From: Symsagittifera roscoffensis
Taxonomy: Eukaryota; Xenacoelomorpha; Acoela; Convolutidae
Reading direction: 5' to 3'
Assembly: GCF_963678635.1 (NCBI RefSeq)
Contig: NC_087066.1
Location: forward strand, 53,338,312-53,402,311
DNA: 64,000 bases
Part shown: piece by piece, positions 1-10,845 of the stretch
Layout: each line of letters starts with the position of its first letter
Numbering within the stretch: position 1 is the first letter of the stretch
The notes under the pieces: generated by a model
The model's database searches: none
What the model was told of the DNA's origin: nothing
What the model saw: the letters and a program-made list of their open reading frames with translations, nothing else
Program-made: the position numbers and the translations under genes

Positions 1-2135
1 CCAATGGTCCAAACAGAAAACTTGTGTCTTGAGTTAAAACTTATTCATTACAAACTTCTTGAGCTAAACTTGGTTACCGAATTAATTCTAGAGTTGCCTA
101 TTCTTTAGTTACTCGGTTATAGATGTCATGTCGGTATGTAAGTACCAAATTTAAACTTCTTGAAGGTGTTTTACAATATTATGTTGAGTTAGGGAGAGTT
201 TTAGGTTGATACATCTGAAAAATGGATCAAAGGTCCACTGTCTAATAAAGGTAACTGTATAAGTAAGGTTCCGACCCTGTTTCTAACGTCGTTTGCGTGT
301 TTTGGGTATTTGCGAGCTAAGCATGGGGGCGTTCTTGTTTCTAGAGTGGGGGTATTTTGGTAGTAGACTTTATGCTGTAACGCGGTTTGTAGTCTCATTT
401 CGCAGTGAACCGAGTTGGCTGCGACCGTTTGAGGTAGAAAAACACAAGAAATAGTGTCCCTGACTCTTGAATCAATGGTTATAGGGCCTTTTTTCATTAA
501 CCTCATATGTGACTTAAATAGGCGATTGTTACATAGTGTTTTTATGGCGCTCTTGGGTGTTTATACGACTTCATTACTACGGGATCGAACCAACTTGACG
601 CATCACCGGGCTACATGCCCATTCTAGAGTACCGGTGGTACGGTTCAACGGGAAAGTATTAACCTTCTGGTTCTACCGTGATAACTTTTTAAGAAAACTC
701 GAGAAAAATTCCCGGTGCGTTTTCCGAAACGAGGCCTAGCTAACCAAAAATGGGAGCCACTAGGTGGACAAAAAACGGGTAAAAGACAAAGAGCCAAACA
801 AAAACCAAATAGGATTAGAAATTGTAAGAAAAAACGATATAAAATACAAAAAAGACAGTCGCTTTGACTTTCAGATAAGGTGGATCAAACTTCAATTTTA
901 ATTAAAATAGTATACGCATACTGTTTTCAACAGGACCGATCGTCTCGATCAAACCAGCAACATTGAACAGGCGCCCGAGGTAGGGGCGTTGAAAGGGTTT
1001 TCAGATAGCTTGTGACATCAGCGGACCACTGGGAGACTTGACTAAAACAGGTGACCAGCCAAGTGGGATAGTGGAAAACTGGGAGACTTAACTGGAACAA
1101 GTGACCAGCCCAGGGGAAAGTGTGACCAACCAGCAGGTGACCAGCCACCAGTGTGATTAAAGCAAAACAGAGCAAACGGCGGAAGGTTCAAATAGGTGTC
1201 CTGTTTGGTCAAACGGGTATCGTTAAAATTCATTTTACGTTATAGGAAATAAGTATAAAATTGAATAAGCGAATACCCAATGTTTTGAGGAAACGTTTTT
1301 ACTTGAGCAGAGCTTGGAAAATTTGGGAACAAAAGGATTTCTCTTGAGAGGTATAGCACCCATCGTGCTTAGGGTAATTTTCGGCTTAAGTGGGGGAGTA
1401 GATAGGGGGGAGGTTAGCAGGGGGGTTGGTTACGATAGAGGTTGGTGGTCAAAAACTGTAAAAAGGGGGGCTTTCTTATTGTAACTAGCAATCGATATTG
1501 TCGCTTTAGTTACATTAGAAAACTGAGTTGAAGACTCACAACAAGAGTAGCAACGCTAAGGTACTCGATAGCGAACTCGTATTAATATAGGTAACAACCT
1601 GGCTGGATCGGTAGGGGGGATCGGAAATAGACAATTTTTGGAACCCAGAAGGAGAAAACACCATAAAACTAATACCAGGGGTGAGAAAGAACGCGTGACA
1701 GTCAGGTACCAGGCATTTTTTACGAAAGACAAAAATTTCGAAATTGCATTTTAGGCATACAAGTTTTTCTTGTTTTTGTGATTTCTGTCATTTGACATTT
1801 AGGGTTTTTGAGTTTGATTTTTACTAAATTGTAGTCAATAAAGATCTTAGAATAAGGTTAAAAGCAAATGGTATTTCGACTTGCCTTAGAACTAGGGCAA
1901 CAAAAGGAAAAGACAGGGAAAATAAGACCAGAAGAATCAAACTACCATCAGGCGAAAGAAAGTAGTCCAAAATATAGGAGCGTGAAGTTGCTATTCGCAA
2001 TTTCGCCGTATAAATTGAACGAGAGTAGAGCTGTCGCATTCTTAGAGAAAGAACAAGTCGTGACGGGAAGAAACGAAGAAGATAGAGTGGACCAGAGTGA
2101 ACCTTCGGTGGAAGGGTGAACAGCTGAAGCTGCCC
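1..2135. repeat. Tandem ~2.1-kb non-coding unit, copy 1 (cut by window edge)
   Basis: This stretch recurs almost line by line at 2136-4020 with an offset of about 2.11-2.12 kb, so the two form a tandem pair. No credible coding region is present; the short frames on both strands lack any recognisable domain. Around 1020-1200 it contains an internal short direct repeat built on ACTGGGAGACTTGACTGG followed by GGTGACCAGCC. Segments at about 190-450 are also related to 50520-50750, and segments at 480-760 to 55280-55560 (shared phrases such as TTACATAGTGTTTTTATGGC). That makes it a non-coding relative of the 6-kb units near the right end. About 1905-2135 has no counterpart in copy 2. Confidence 0.8.
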
Positions 2136-4020
2136 AATAGTCCAAACAGAAAACTTGTGCCTTCATTAAAAACTTCTTGAGCTAAACTTGGTAACCGAAT
2201 TAATTCTAGAGTTGCTTATTAATTTATTTACTCGATTATAGATATTGTGTCGGTATGTAAGTACCCAATTTAAAGTTCTTGAGTGTGTTTTAAATTATTA
2301 TGTTGAGTTAAGGAGAGTTTTAGGTTGATACATCTGAAAAATGGATCAAAGGTCCACTGTCTAATAAAAAATAACTGTATACGTAAGGTTCCAACCCTGT
2401 TTCTAACGTCGTTTGCGTGTTTTGGGTAATTTGCGAGCTAAGCATGGGGTCGTTCTTATTTCGTATTTTGGTGGTAGCCTTTATGCTGTAACGCGGTTTG
2501 TAGTCTCATTTCGCAAGTGAACCGAATTGGCTTCGACCGTTTGAGGTAGAAAAACGCAAGAGATAGTGTCCCTGACTCTTGAGCCAATGGTTATTGGGCC
2601 TATTTTTCTTTAACCTCATATGTGACTTAAGTGAGCGATTGTTACATAGTGTTTTTATGGCGCTCCTGGGTGTTTATACGACCTCATGACTACGGGATCG
2701 AACCAACTTGACGCATCACCGGGCTACATGACCATTCTAGAGTACCGGTGGTACGGTTCAACGGGAAAGTATTCACCTTCTGGTTGTACCGGGATAGCTT
2801 TCTAAGAAAACTCGAGAAAAATTCCCGTTGCGCTTTCCGAAACGAGGCCCAGCTAACCGAAAATGGGGGCCACTAGGTGGACAAAAAACGGGTAAAAGAC
2901 GAAGAGCCAAACAAAAACCAAATAAGATTAGAAATAGGAACAAAAAACGATATAAAATACAAAAAGGACAGTGGCTTTGACTTTCAGATTAGGTGGATCA
3001 AACTTTAATTTTAATTAAAATAGTATACGAATACTGTTTTCAACAGGACCGATCGTCTCGATCAAACCAGCAACATTGAACAGGTGCAAGCTTGGGGCTT
3101 TGAAAGGGTTTTCAGATAGCTTGGGACATCAGCGGACCACTGGGAGACTTGACTGGAACAGGTGACCAGCCAAGTGGGAAAGTGGACAACTGGGAGATTT
3201 GACTGGAACAGGTGACCAGCCCAGGGGAAAAGTGTGACCAACCAGCAGGTGACCAGCCAGCAGTGTGATCAAAGCAGAACAGAGCAAACGGAGGAAGATT
3301 CACAGAGATGTTCTGTTTGGTCAAACGGGTATCGTTAAAACCCATTTTAATTTATAGGAAATAAGTTTAAAATTGAATAAGTGAATACCCACTGTTTTGA
3401 GGAAACGTTTTTACTTGAGCAGAGCTTGGAAACAGGTTCTACGAATTTCTCTTGAGAGGTATAATACCCATCGCGCTTAGTGTAATTTTAGGTTTAAGTG
3501 GGGGGCTAGATAAGGGGGAGGTTAGCAGGGGGGCTGTTTACGATAGAGGTTGGTGGTCGAAAACTGTAAAAGGGGGTGGCTTTCTTAATGTAACTAGCAA
3601 TCGATTTTGTCGATTTAGTTAAATTAGAACAAATGAGTTGAAGACTCACAACAAGAGTAGCAACGCTAAGGTACTCGATAGCGAACTCGTATTAATATAG
3701 GTAACAACCTGGCTGGATCGGTAGGGGGGATCGGAAATAGACAATTTTTGGAACCCAGAAGGAGAAAACACCATAAAACCACTACCAGGGGAGAGGAAGA
3801 GCGCGTGACAGTCAGGTACCAGACATTTTTTACGAAACACAAGAACTTCGAAATTGCATTTTAGGCATACAAATTTTTCTTGTTTTTGTGATTTTTTGTA
3901 TTTGACATTTAGGGTTTTTGAATTTGATTTTTTACTTACTGAGTTACAGTCAATAACGATCATAAAATAATCTTAAAAGCAAATCGTATTTCGACTTGCC
4001 TTAGAACTAGGGAAACAAAA
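2136..4020. repeat. Tandem ~2.1-kb non-coding unit, copy 2
   Basis: Second copy of the unit starting at 1, with scattered substitutions and small indels (perhaps 5-10% by eye). It carries the same internal GGTGACCAGCC repeats at about 3130-3260. Similarity to copy 1 ends near 4020, after ACTTGCCTTAGAACTAGGG, and a minisatellite-bearing segment follows. I see no gene. The unit could be the terminal or untranslated region of a retroelement arranged head to tail, but there is no coding domain inside it to prove that. Confidence 0.8.
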
Positions 4021-4136
4021 ACAAAAAGAAACTACAGTGGAATCAGAAAAAAAAATTCGAGAGGAGGTACTGGGTTAGTGGACTGGATATCTTAACTTTC
4101 TAGTCAGGGTACAGGAAGATTCTAAAGACGAGACCG

Positions 4137-5045
4137 GACAGGACTTGGTACTGGAAGGTCGGGGAAAGAGTTTCATCAACTGGGCCAGAGACGTGGAAGC
4201 AGCACAAGAGTCTTGTCGGCAGTCCTGGGATAGTGACCGAAGGAACATAGTTCAGTGCAGAAGGGTCCTAAGACCGTCCCTAAGGATTCCAACACTCGAG
4301 CGAAGGGTCCTAGGACAAAACAGAAGGGTCCCAAGACCGTACCTGACGATTTCAGCACTCGAGCGAAGGGTCCTAGGAGAGTACAGAAGGGTCCCAAGGC
4401 CGTCCCTGAGGATTTCAGCACTCGAGCGAAGGGTCCTAGTAAGGTACAGAAGGGTCCCAAGACCCTACCGGAAGGTACCAACACTAGAGCGAAGGGTCCC
4501 AAGACTTAAGCGGAAGCTAACAATACTTGAGTGAAGGGTCCCAGGCCAGTACCGAGGTATCCTGGGACAGTACAGAAGGGTCCCAAGACCCTACCAGAGG
4601 CTACCAGAGCTCGAGCGAAGGGTCCCAGGACAGTACCGAAGGGTACCAGGACAATACTGAAGTGTCCCAGGACACTTCCGAAAAGTAGCAACACTTGAGC
4701 GAAGGGTCGCAGGACAGTCTCGAAGGGTACTAGGACAATACCGAAGGATCCCAGGACACTATCGAAAGGTAGCAATTTTTGAGCGAAGGCTCCCAGAACA
4801 GTACCGAAGGGTACCAGGACAGTACCGAAGGGTACCAGGACAAAACCGAAGGGTCCCATGACACTACCGAAAGGTAGCAAACCTTGAGCGAAGGGTCCCA
4901 GGACAGTAACAGAGTGTGCTAGGACAAGGCCAAGGAGTCCCGGTACCAAGAGCGAAGGGTTCCAAGACTCCAAGGAAGGATCCCAGAAATAGAGTGAAGG
5001 GTCCCAAGACCCTACCAAAAGGTCCAAGGACCTAATCAATGGGTC
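4137..5045. repeat. Minisatellite, 63-bp unit made of three ~21-bp subunits (GAAGGGTCC)
   Basis: The motif CAGAAGGGTCC recurs at 4258, 4321, 4384 and 4447, exactly 63 bp apart. Each 63-bp unit is three diverged ~21-bp subunits containing GCGAAGGGTCCY, CAGAAGGGTCCC and a linker with CACTCGAG. From about 4510 to 5040 the array continues in degenerate form (GAAGGGTACCAGGACAGTACC and variants). Because 63 and 21 are multiples of three, all frames stay open over several units and give repetitive arginine- or phenylalanine-rich translations on both strands. I regard these as by-products of the period, not genes. Confidence 0.9.
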
Positions 5046-5519
5046 CCAATTTTTAGTTTTGGTCTACAACTCTAGGAGAAACGATTCGACTGGGTTTTAA
5101 TAAATAATAGATTAGGAATTTTTCTTGGAATTTCAATTAGGTTTTACATTAGAAAACTATATAAATATATTAGAATTGTAGATAAAGAAAATTGTTTTTA
5201 AAAATCTTGAAGAAAACAAGAAGATCTCTAACAGAGAGGAAAGGGGCAGGACATAAGCAATATCAAAACTCGTCGCAACGGAGACTAACACAAACAAATC
5301 CGAGAGTAATGAGAAAAATATTTCAGTGAGCATGGTTAACATCGGCATGAGACGCCAGATCAGAGTATAGACGGGCGAAAAGAAAGACGACGGAATCAAC
5401 AACCATGCCAAACGTAAAAGAACAAGAGAAGATAACAATAGAGTTCTCACCAATAGGTAATGTAGACGAAACAACAAACAACACACCGGAAAAAGACTAT
5501 TCTTAAACAAAAAGAACGT
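5046..5519. other. AT-rich spacer, nothing recognised
   Basis: After the minisatellite the sequence becomes AT-rich up to about 5200 and then A/G-rich. A leucine- and serine-rich frame on the - strand (5157-5600) is the complement of this A/G-rich DNA and has no domain. No repeat partner was found inside the window. Confidence 0.5.
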
Positions 5520-6172
5520 CGTTCTTAGATGGGATTGCAGCGATGGTCGGAATGAAACCAAAAGAGAAGGAGGAGATGATACCAGCAAGCGAGAAAGCAA
5601 AACGTTTGGAAGCTAAACAAGACGAAGAGCAGGTCACACAAGAAGCAACGGCCAACCAAGACAAACAACCTGTGGAATCAAAAACGACTTCACTGGAGCT
5701 GGGCGTTTTGATGACAAAGTTGGAATAAACCGACAAAAAGCTGGAATGCTGCGAAGGAGACCGCCAAGAGCTGAAAAAGGAAGTACGACACAACAAGAAT
5801 GAGAACCTAGACAACTACTATATCCTGGCAAGGGCGACGGAAGAGAAGCTGCAACAGATGGCAAACAAAGTAGAAACGACCGACAAAGAGCGAGAGAAAC
5901 ATATCAAGATAGATATGGAGGAAATGAAGAAGAGATACGACATCGTGAGTGATAAGTTGTAGAATCTAAAAATCAGAATGTACACAATAAGCAAGGAAAA
6001 AGCTGAAAGTTCTGGAGCCATACAGTCCAAACTGGATTTACTCTTGAGAAACTCCATAGCCCAAGATAAATTAGTGGCGGACAAGCTATCTGGTACTAGA
6101 ACCGACTTCGTAGAACCACATCGGAAGAAACAATCTTCCCACCGTCATATCTCTGCTCTCTGCCACTTCTAG
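5520..6172 (+). pseudogene. Coiled-coil Gag-like fragment of a retroelement (two in-frame stops)
   Basis: One + strand frame reads through 5522-6172 with stops only at about 5726 and 5960. It encodes a lysine/glutamate-rich coiled coil (MVGMKPKEKEEMIPASEKAK, then repeated KLE/EEK/REK heptads, ending DLLLRNSIAQDKLVADKLSG). The first ~200 bp are present again in inverted orientation at about 7480-7680 (MVGMKPKENEEM). From about 6129 the sequence switches to material of the - strand retroelement, so this is a rearranged piece and not a complete gene. A coiled-coil structural protein of a retroelement is the best guess; no nucleic-acid-binding knuckle is visible. Confidence 0.55.
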
Positions 6173-6963
6173 CTGCCCCTCAAGATCTCCCATATCTGCT
6201 TGATGAGAGGTGGGGCATTCTCCCGCGTCTTATTCGTGGCATTCTCAAGCCTTGGGGTCAGAAACGGCCACCTCCCTCTCTCTTGCGTTAGACGGTATGC
6301 ATTGGATTTCAACTGTTTTTCGGCCGCGGCCACGCTTTTTTTCCCTCTCTCTTGCGTTTGCCACTTGATAGGCGGAGGTTCTCCATACTCTATCAATCGA
6401 TGACACGCTGTCAGTTCCCCGTTGGTCAAAAGCACTAGCGTCAAATATCCATCAATTCGGAGGGTTTTCACTCCCCTACTGAACATGTAGGCCGGACCCA
6501 TGATGAACAGATACCTGGGATAGACCAAGTACAGGGCCAACAAGAGATTTATGGACATGTTCAGCAATTCCTGCACGAACGCATCAAAGATGGTATCCTT
6601 CGCATAGAACATTCTGGCAATATACCTCTTCTCCCAACAGGGGCTCAAGAATCTCGTGATCTCGTGATTCTTCCTCGTCTTCAATTCGCCCTTCGCGTGT
6701 TCCCTCCAGAATCCCCCAGCGATGACTTCATTCGCCGCTGTGACAAATCTTCCCACCATCATATCTCTGCTCTCTGCCACTTCTAATTGCCCCTCAAGAA
6801 ACTCCCATATCTGCTTGATGAGAGGTGGGGCATTCTCCCGCGTCTTATTCGTGGCCTTCTCAAGCCTTGGGGTCGGAAACGGCCACCTGCCTCTCTCTTG
6901 CGTTAGACGGTATGCCATTGTTTCCAACTGTGTTTCGGCCGCGGCCACGTTCTTTCTTTCCTT
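6129..6963. repeat. Pair of ~230-bp direct repeats inside the retroelement
   Basis: Sequence 6129-6365 (from AATCTTCCCACC through GGCCGCGGCCACG) reappears at about 6745-6963 with a few percent difference, 615 bp away. Copy 1 abuts the + strand coiled-coil fragment, so it marks a rearrangement breakpoint near 6129. Confidence 0.85.
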
Positions 6964-7313
6964 GCTTGGTCCCCTCGGCTTGCTGGTGGAACTCGCGATT
7001 GTCAGATCCATGCTTCCAAACCACAGGCTGGCTGTCAAGGGGCCTATTATCGGGTGATTGTCCCTTATCTCCGGATTAATTTTCAATTGCCGAGCGACAC
7101 TAGAAATTTCAAGTAAGAGAACCTCATCCAGTGCGATGAGAACGTCCGCCAATTCGTAGAATCCTCTTGAGACACATCCGCCCAGGCCGCTGCCAGCTCC
7201 GACTTAAGAAGTCTCAAATTCGTCGGCTCTAGCCCGCGATTGAGGGCTGCTATCAGCACCCGCCACGCGTTCCCTTCCGCTATCAAGATCAATATAGCAT
7301 ACACAAACTGCAA
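6169..7313 (-). pseudogene. Retroelement polyprotein C-terminal region, uncharacterised, with an internal duplication
   Basis: Two overlapping - strand frames make up this piece. 7313-7083 reads AEGNAWRVLIAALNRGLEP and onward. 7152-6169 reads LDEVLLLEISSVARQLKI, then a long helical domain with motifs GPLTASLWFGSMDLTI, AYRLTQERGRWPFPTPRLE and PRYLFIMGPAYMFSRGV. The segment with TQERGRWPF is present twice (about residues 100-160 and 270-327) because of a ~230-bp DNA duplication. The first frame looks like the end of the preceding SGNH-like domain. I do not recognise the family of the second. The frameshift between the two frames and the duplication make it a relic. Confidence 0.5.
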
Positions 7314-7380
7314 AGCGGCGACATACTCGCGTAACCCGGTGACGTCATGAATGCCACTTTTGTCTTGGGTCCGAATCGAG

Positions 7381-7790
7381 AAACCACCGATTCCTGCACC
7401 TCATTCGTCGCAACAAACAATGTCTGGATCGCTTCCCAGATCTTCTTGGGCGTTGGTGCCTCGCCAACTTTGTTCCAACTTTGCCATCAAGTCGCCCAGC
7501 TCAAGTGAAGTCGTTTTTGATTCCACAGTTTGTTTGTCTTGGTTGGCCCCTTCTTCTTGTGTGACCTGCTCTTCGTCTTGTTTAGCTTCCAAACGTTTTG
7601 CTTTCTCGCTTGCTGGTATCATCTCCTCGTTCTCTTTTGGTTTCATTCCGACCATCGCTGCAATCCCATCTGTGAACAACGTTCATTGAGGTGCAGGAAC
7701 CACCGATTCCTGCACCTCTTTCGTCGCGACAAACAATGTCTGGATCGCTTCCCAGATCTTCTTGGGCGTTGGTGCCTCGCCCTTCAGGTG
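7381..7790. other. Insertion flanked by ~90-bp direct repeats, with an inverted copy of 5520-5730 inside
   Basis: The ~90 bp at 7381-7470 (ACCACCGATTCCTGCACCTC onward to GGTGCCTCGCC) recur at 7701-7790. Between them lies about 220 bp whose - strand frame (MVGMKPKENEEMIPAS and onward) matches the + strand coiled-coil fragment at 5520-5730. Without it, the flanking SGNH-like frame would run continuously across. It therefore looks like a late templated insertion that duplicated its flank. Confidence 0.75.
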
Positions 7791-8162
7791 CTCCAGAAGC
7801 TCTGCCGCATGCAAGTGGTCGTTCATTCCTGCAAATAGTAGCAGTTCCGGCTCGCAAGGCATCTCCGACTTAATATCCACCACCAAGGTCAGCATCTGAT
7901 TCAACTCCGCTCCGGGCAGCAAATATACTAAGGTTTCCGGCCAAAATAGCTTCGGAGACGTCCCCTCGAAATCCGAGCCCGCCACGATGATTACCCTTGC
8001 AGCTCCTGGATCCGATCGATCATATACTGCCAAAGTCTTGGCCAACTGTGAGCTTCCGCAGGGTTTACCATATCTCGGGTCATCAGCTAGTTTTGAACCC
8101 TCGTATGCGGCATCAGGGAGCCCCATGTCTTTCGGCTCAAGTAACTTCTCCACCACTCTCAT
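7683..8162 (-). pseudogene. Second, degenerate SGNH/GDSL-like hydrolase domain
   Basis: The - strand frame from the ATG at 8162 to 7683 gives 159 residues. It contains ARVIIVAGSDFEGTS (block-I-like, with GSD in place of GDS), VYLLPGAELNQMLTLV, then PELLLFAGMNDHLHA, which resembles the block III G-x-N-D motif of SGNH hydrolases, followed by KKIWEAIQTLFVATKEVQES. The remainder of the domain continues below the insertion at 7381-7790 with RFGPKTKVAFMTSPGYASM and the frame at 7313. No clear DxxH block V is seen. Assignment rests on motif spacing only and is less certain than that of the domain at 9.25-8.7 kb. Confidence 0.45.
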
Positions 8163-8608
8163 TTAACGGGAGTTGCCACCCTGATTCTTGCTATGCTTTT
8201 TTGATGTTTGGGAGGTTCCACTATGAATCCTGGACTCCCCAATTGCTTAAGTGGCCTATAATTGGTTGGTCCCATTATCAATTTCAGCGGGATCCCAGTC
8301 AAGTCCGCTGTCTCCATTGTCCTTGCTCCTGAGAAATGCGCCTCGTGGGCCTTCAACCAGTCCACACAGTGATGTCGACTCCAGTCCTCGTGTGACACGT
8401 TCTTGAGTCCCAGGACCTCTGCCAATTCCTGTCTGCATTTCAAATCCTCCAAATCCAACTCTTTTATCAGCTCCACATATCGTGTTCTGCTCGCCTCAGC
8501 CGTTCTCTCCGTCCTCCTGTTGTCCACCACCACCACCACCGAAGACACCAACGAACTTTGGGGGCGTAGATGACTCCGCCTCTTCGGCTTTCGTCGGCGT
8601 GGATCCAC
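8159..8608 (-). pseudogene. Retroelement polyprotein linker region
   Basis: A - strand frame of 149 residues. It begins with a basic, low-complexity stretch and continues as a helical segment (RTRYVELIKELDLEDLKCRQ, then HEDWSRHHCVDWLKAHEAHF) and TGIPLKLIMGPTNYRPLKQL. It lies between the two SGNH-like domains in a frame different from the upstream frame that ends at 8496, so a frameshift separates them. No known domain is recognised. The HHC/DWLKAHEAHF segment might be a small helical DNA- or protein-binding module, but this is a guess. Confidence 0.4.
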
Positions 8609-9260
8609 GTTGTCTAGTCCGGCTGCTCCTTGAGCTGTCTCTCGAGTCGACTATCGCTCCTAGACGGCTGAATAGGGGTCTGGGGGCAAAGAAAAGAGGT
8701 ATCGGGGGTGGACCGAAGATAAACTGGGCCGTTTCCAGCAGGTTCGACTCTAGCAAGTTTATGTGCCTCTGGAAGACACCATTCAGCCACTCTTTGCCGT
8801 TGGGCCTATCAAAGTGGATGCCGTCCGAGGACGCATCGTCCGGAAGGGAGCACTCCATCAGGTCGGCCACATCTAGTAATCTTACGGGGAGTGCGCTTCT
8901 TTGCTGAATCTGTTTGATTACTTCGTTGATATTGCGCACCTTCTCATTCATCTCTCGCACGTGTTGGTCAAACTTCATGTTGAACGGAACAGTACAGATG
9001 GTGAGTATAGCGGGGTCTAGATAAATTCTCAGCTCCTCCAGAATGCAACTCATTTTCTCGTGCAACCTCATCATCTTCCTCGACTCTCCCCTGGACACGT
9101 CATTGGTCCCCATCATCAAAGTGACCGTGTACATCTTCACCATGTCCAACATCTCCAGGGACGCCAACATCTCCAGCTCCAGAAAAACTCAAGACTCCAA
9201 CCTGCGAGTGTGACTGGATTCAGGTCAGTACCCGTATTAAGCTGTCCCCTATGATCACGT
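8496..9260 (-). pseudogene. SGNH/GDSL-type hydrolase domain in a retroelement Gag-like protein
   Basis: All three signature blocks of SGNH hydrolases are visible in order on the - strand. Block I is HVIIGDSLIRVLT at about 9261-9223, with the GDS codons at 9249-9241. Block III is VTLMMGTNDVSRG near 9120. Block V is SDGIHFDRPNG near 8820, with the D and H two residues apart. Known relatives are Ser/His/Asp esterases, and comparable esterase domains occur in ORF1 of some LINEs. A TGA stop follows block I and a frameshift separates it from the frame starting at 9170, so this copy is dead. The C-terminal part is proline-rich, then a poly-glycine run lies in the same frame near 8540. Confidence 0.7.
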
Positions 9261-9312
9261 GAACCCCACCCTCTGGTAGTCTCGGCTGAGTAAATACTCA
9301 GTCCAGGCCGCG

Positions 9313-10317
9313 TCATGAAAGCAGTCCCTCCTTGCCCGTTATGCTGTCGTCCAATCCATTATGCGCCATCCTGTGATATGCGCCATCCGTATTCTTCTTG
9401 TAGCTCGCGATTATCGGTTGCGTAACCAGACTGTGTACAGAGGGCACCGGCTCGGGAGGTATCCACACCTCTAGCCCCTCGTTCCTGTGCTTCTGGGCTG
9501 CTCGGTCTAAATTGAATCGACCACTGGGCCGAGGAACCTCATCCACCTCCATTCGCGACTCTGGTCTCGATCCTGTGGCGGCTGGTTCAGTTGTCCTCGT
9601 CCTCTTTTCTTTCTGCCTCGCGAGCTCTCGTTGTCTCCTCTGAATCTTCTCCATCTCCGACTTCAGCTGCTCATAGTTCGCCTCGTTCTCGCGGACCCTC
9701 TGCTCCTGCTGGTTTTCCGCCCTGATCATCTTGAGATCACGCCTCGCCTGATCCCTCTCGAGGATCGCTTGAGCTCTTTCCAGGTTTGCCTGGTCCCTCT
9801 CGAGCTTCGCACCATCCCTGTCAAGGGTCGCCCTGTCTCGTTCCCTCTGTGCCCTCTCCAGTTATCTTATCAAGCTACTGAGGTCCGGGTACGCTGCCTC
9901 TGTTTGTTGATACCGTATCATAGACAATGGCCTGCTCGTGGATTGGGGTGCGAATCCCGCTGGGGGTCTGGTGGGAAGTGGGAACTATCCCGCGCCATAT
10001 TCCGTGTTAATGCTCAGGCCGGGGTTTCTTGCCCAGTCGAATCCCCTCACGCCTCCATCCACGTTCCAGGATAACCATCTGGTCTGCTTTTGATTGGACA
10101 TCCCCTCCGAAGTGTAGCCAACCATCAAGACCGCTTCTGTCGCTGATTCCCTACATTTACCCTGCGCCTCTAACTGTAGGATGGCGTTCAACATCACCTC
10201 CAACCTCTCATCCACCTGGGTATAGTCAAGGTCCTTCAAACGTTTGTATAGTCCACCGAGCATAGGTCTCTTGAGCGCTGCAGGTATAGATTTCCAAAAG
10301 CGATCCGCCATCGTCAC
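9313..10317 (-). pseudogene. Gag-like N-terminal segment and coiled coil of the retroelement
   Basis: The - strand begins at an ATG (10317; MTMADRFWKSIPAALKR) with a helical segment (YKRLKDLDYTQVDERLEVML) that could be a capsid-type helix bundle. A frameshift or stop near 9985 follows, then a long charged coiled coil between about 9860 and 9590 (repeated LERDQANLERAQAILER units, then QLKSEMEKIQRRQRELARQK), and a short tail with WIPPEPVPSVHSLVTQP. It lies directly upstream of the SGNH block I. I infer a structural Gag-like role from position and coiled-coil content; no Cys/His knuckle is present. Confidence 0.5.
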
Positions 10318-10319
10318 TA

Positions 10320-10845
10320 TCTTCAGATGAATTCACGTGTCAACCAACTTGAGAAATACCTTACCAGTTAACCAACTTGAGAAATATCTTACCAGTTAAC
10401 CAACTTGAGAACTACTTTTCCCGTTAAACTTGAGAAATACCTTTTCCCCACTCGATGATTGAGAAATGTTTTCCCTCGATGCTGCTGATTGTGAACTGGC
10501 TCAAGATCATCTTTCTTCTTTTTAAATGAGTGTGGCTAGGTCGTCAACTCAATTTTGCAAATCAATCTGAAAATAAAACCCAGTTTTAGACCGAGATGTT
10601 CTGTGCCTAACCCAAGCCCCCCCATTATTGTGTTTAAAACATTACCCCACTAACTACTTGCTAAAATAATTCTATTAGTGATTTTCAGAGCATGCAGATT
10701 CATTTCATGTTTTAGCACCATTAACTCTCTAAGATTTAATTGTCATGACAATTACATTGAAATCCGTCTACCTGAATTGCGCTCCCTTGTACCTAACTCG
10801 TGTCCACCTTTTACCCAACTCGAGACCTCTATATCCGCTCGAAAC
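10320..10845. repeat. Non-coding junction with 28-bp tandem repeats, possible LTR
   Basis: Between the macro-like frame and the Gag-like start there is about 520 bp without a frame. At 10335-10450 it has three to four units of about 28 bp (AACCAACTTGAGAAATACC plus TTACCAGTT), the last ones degenerate. Its position after an integrase/macro end and before a Gag start is what a single LTR shared by two head-to-tail elements would occupy. No second copy in the window proves LTR identity, and I see no convincing primer-binding site. Confidence 0.45.

Noticed and set aside
4176-5039. Long - strand frames (108 and 177 codons) with FGxVLGPFxxVLVPFG repeats
   Set aside because: They are translations of the 21-bp minisatellite. 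The opposite strand is also open with equally repetitive peptides, and no domain or start context supports a gene.
5157-5814. Leucine/serine-rich - strand frames
   Set aside because: They are complements of the lysine/glutamate-rich coiled-coil frame and A/G-rich DNA on the + strand.
8482-8907. 141-codon + strand frame
   Set aside because: It is the shadow of the SGNH-bearing - strand frame, which has the recognisable motifs.
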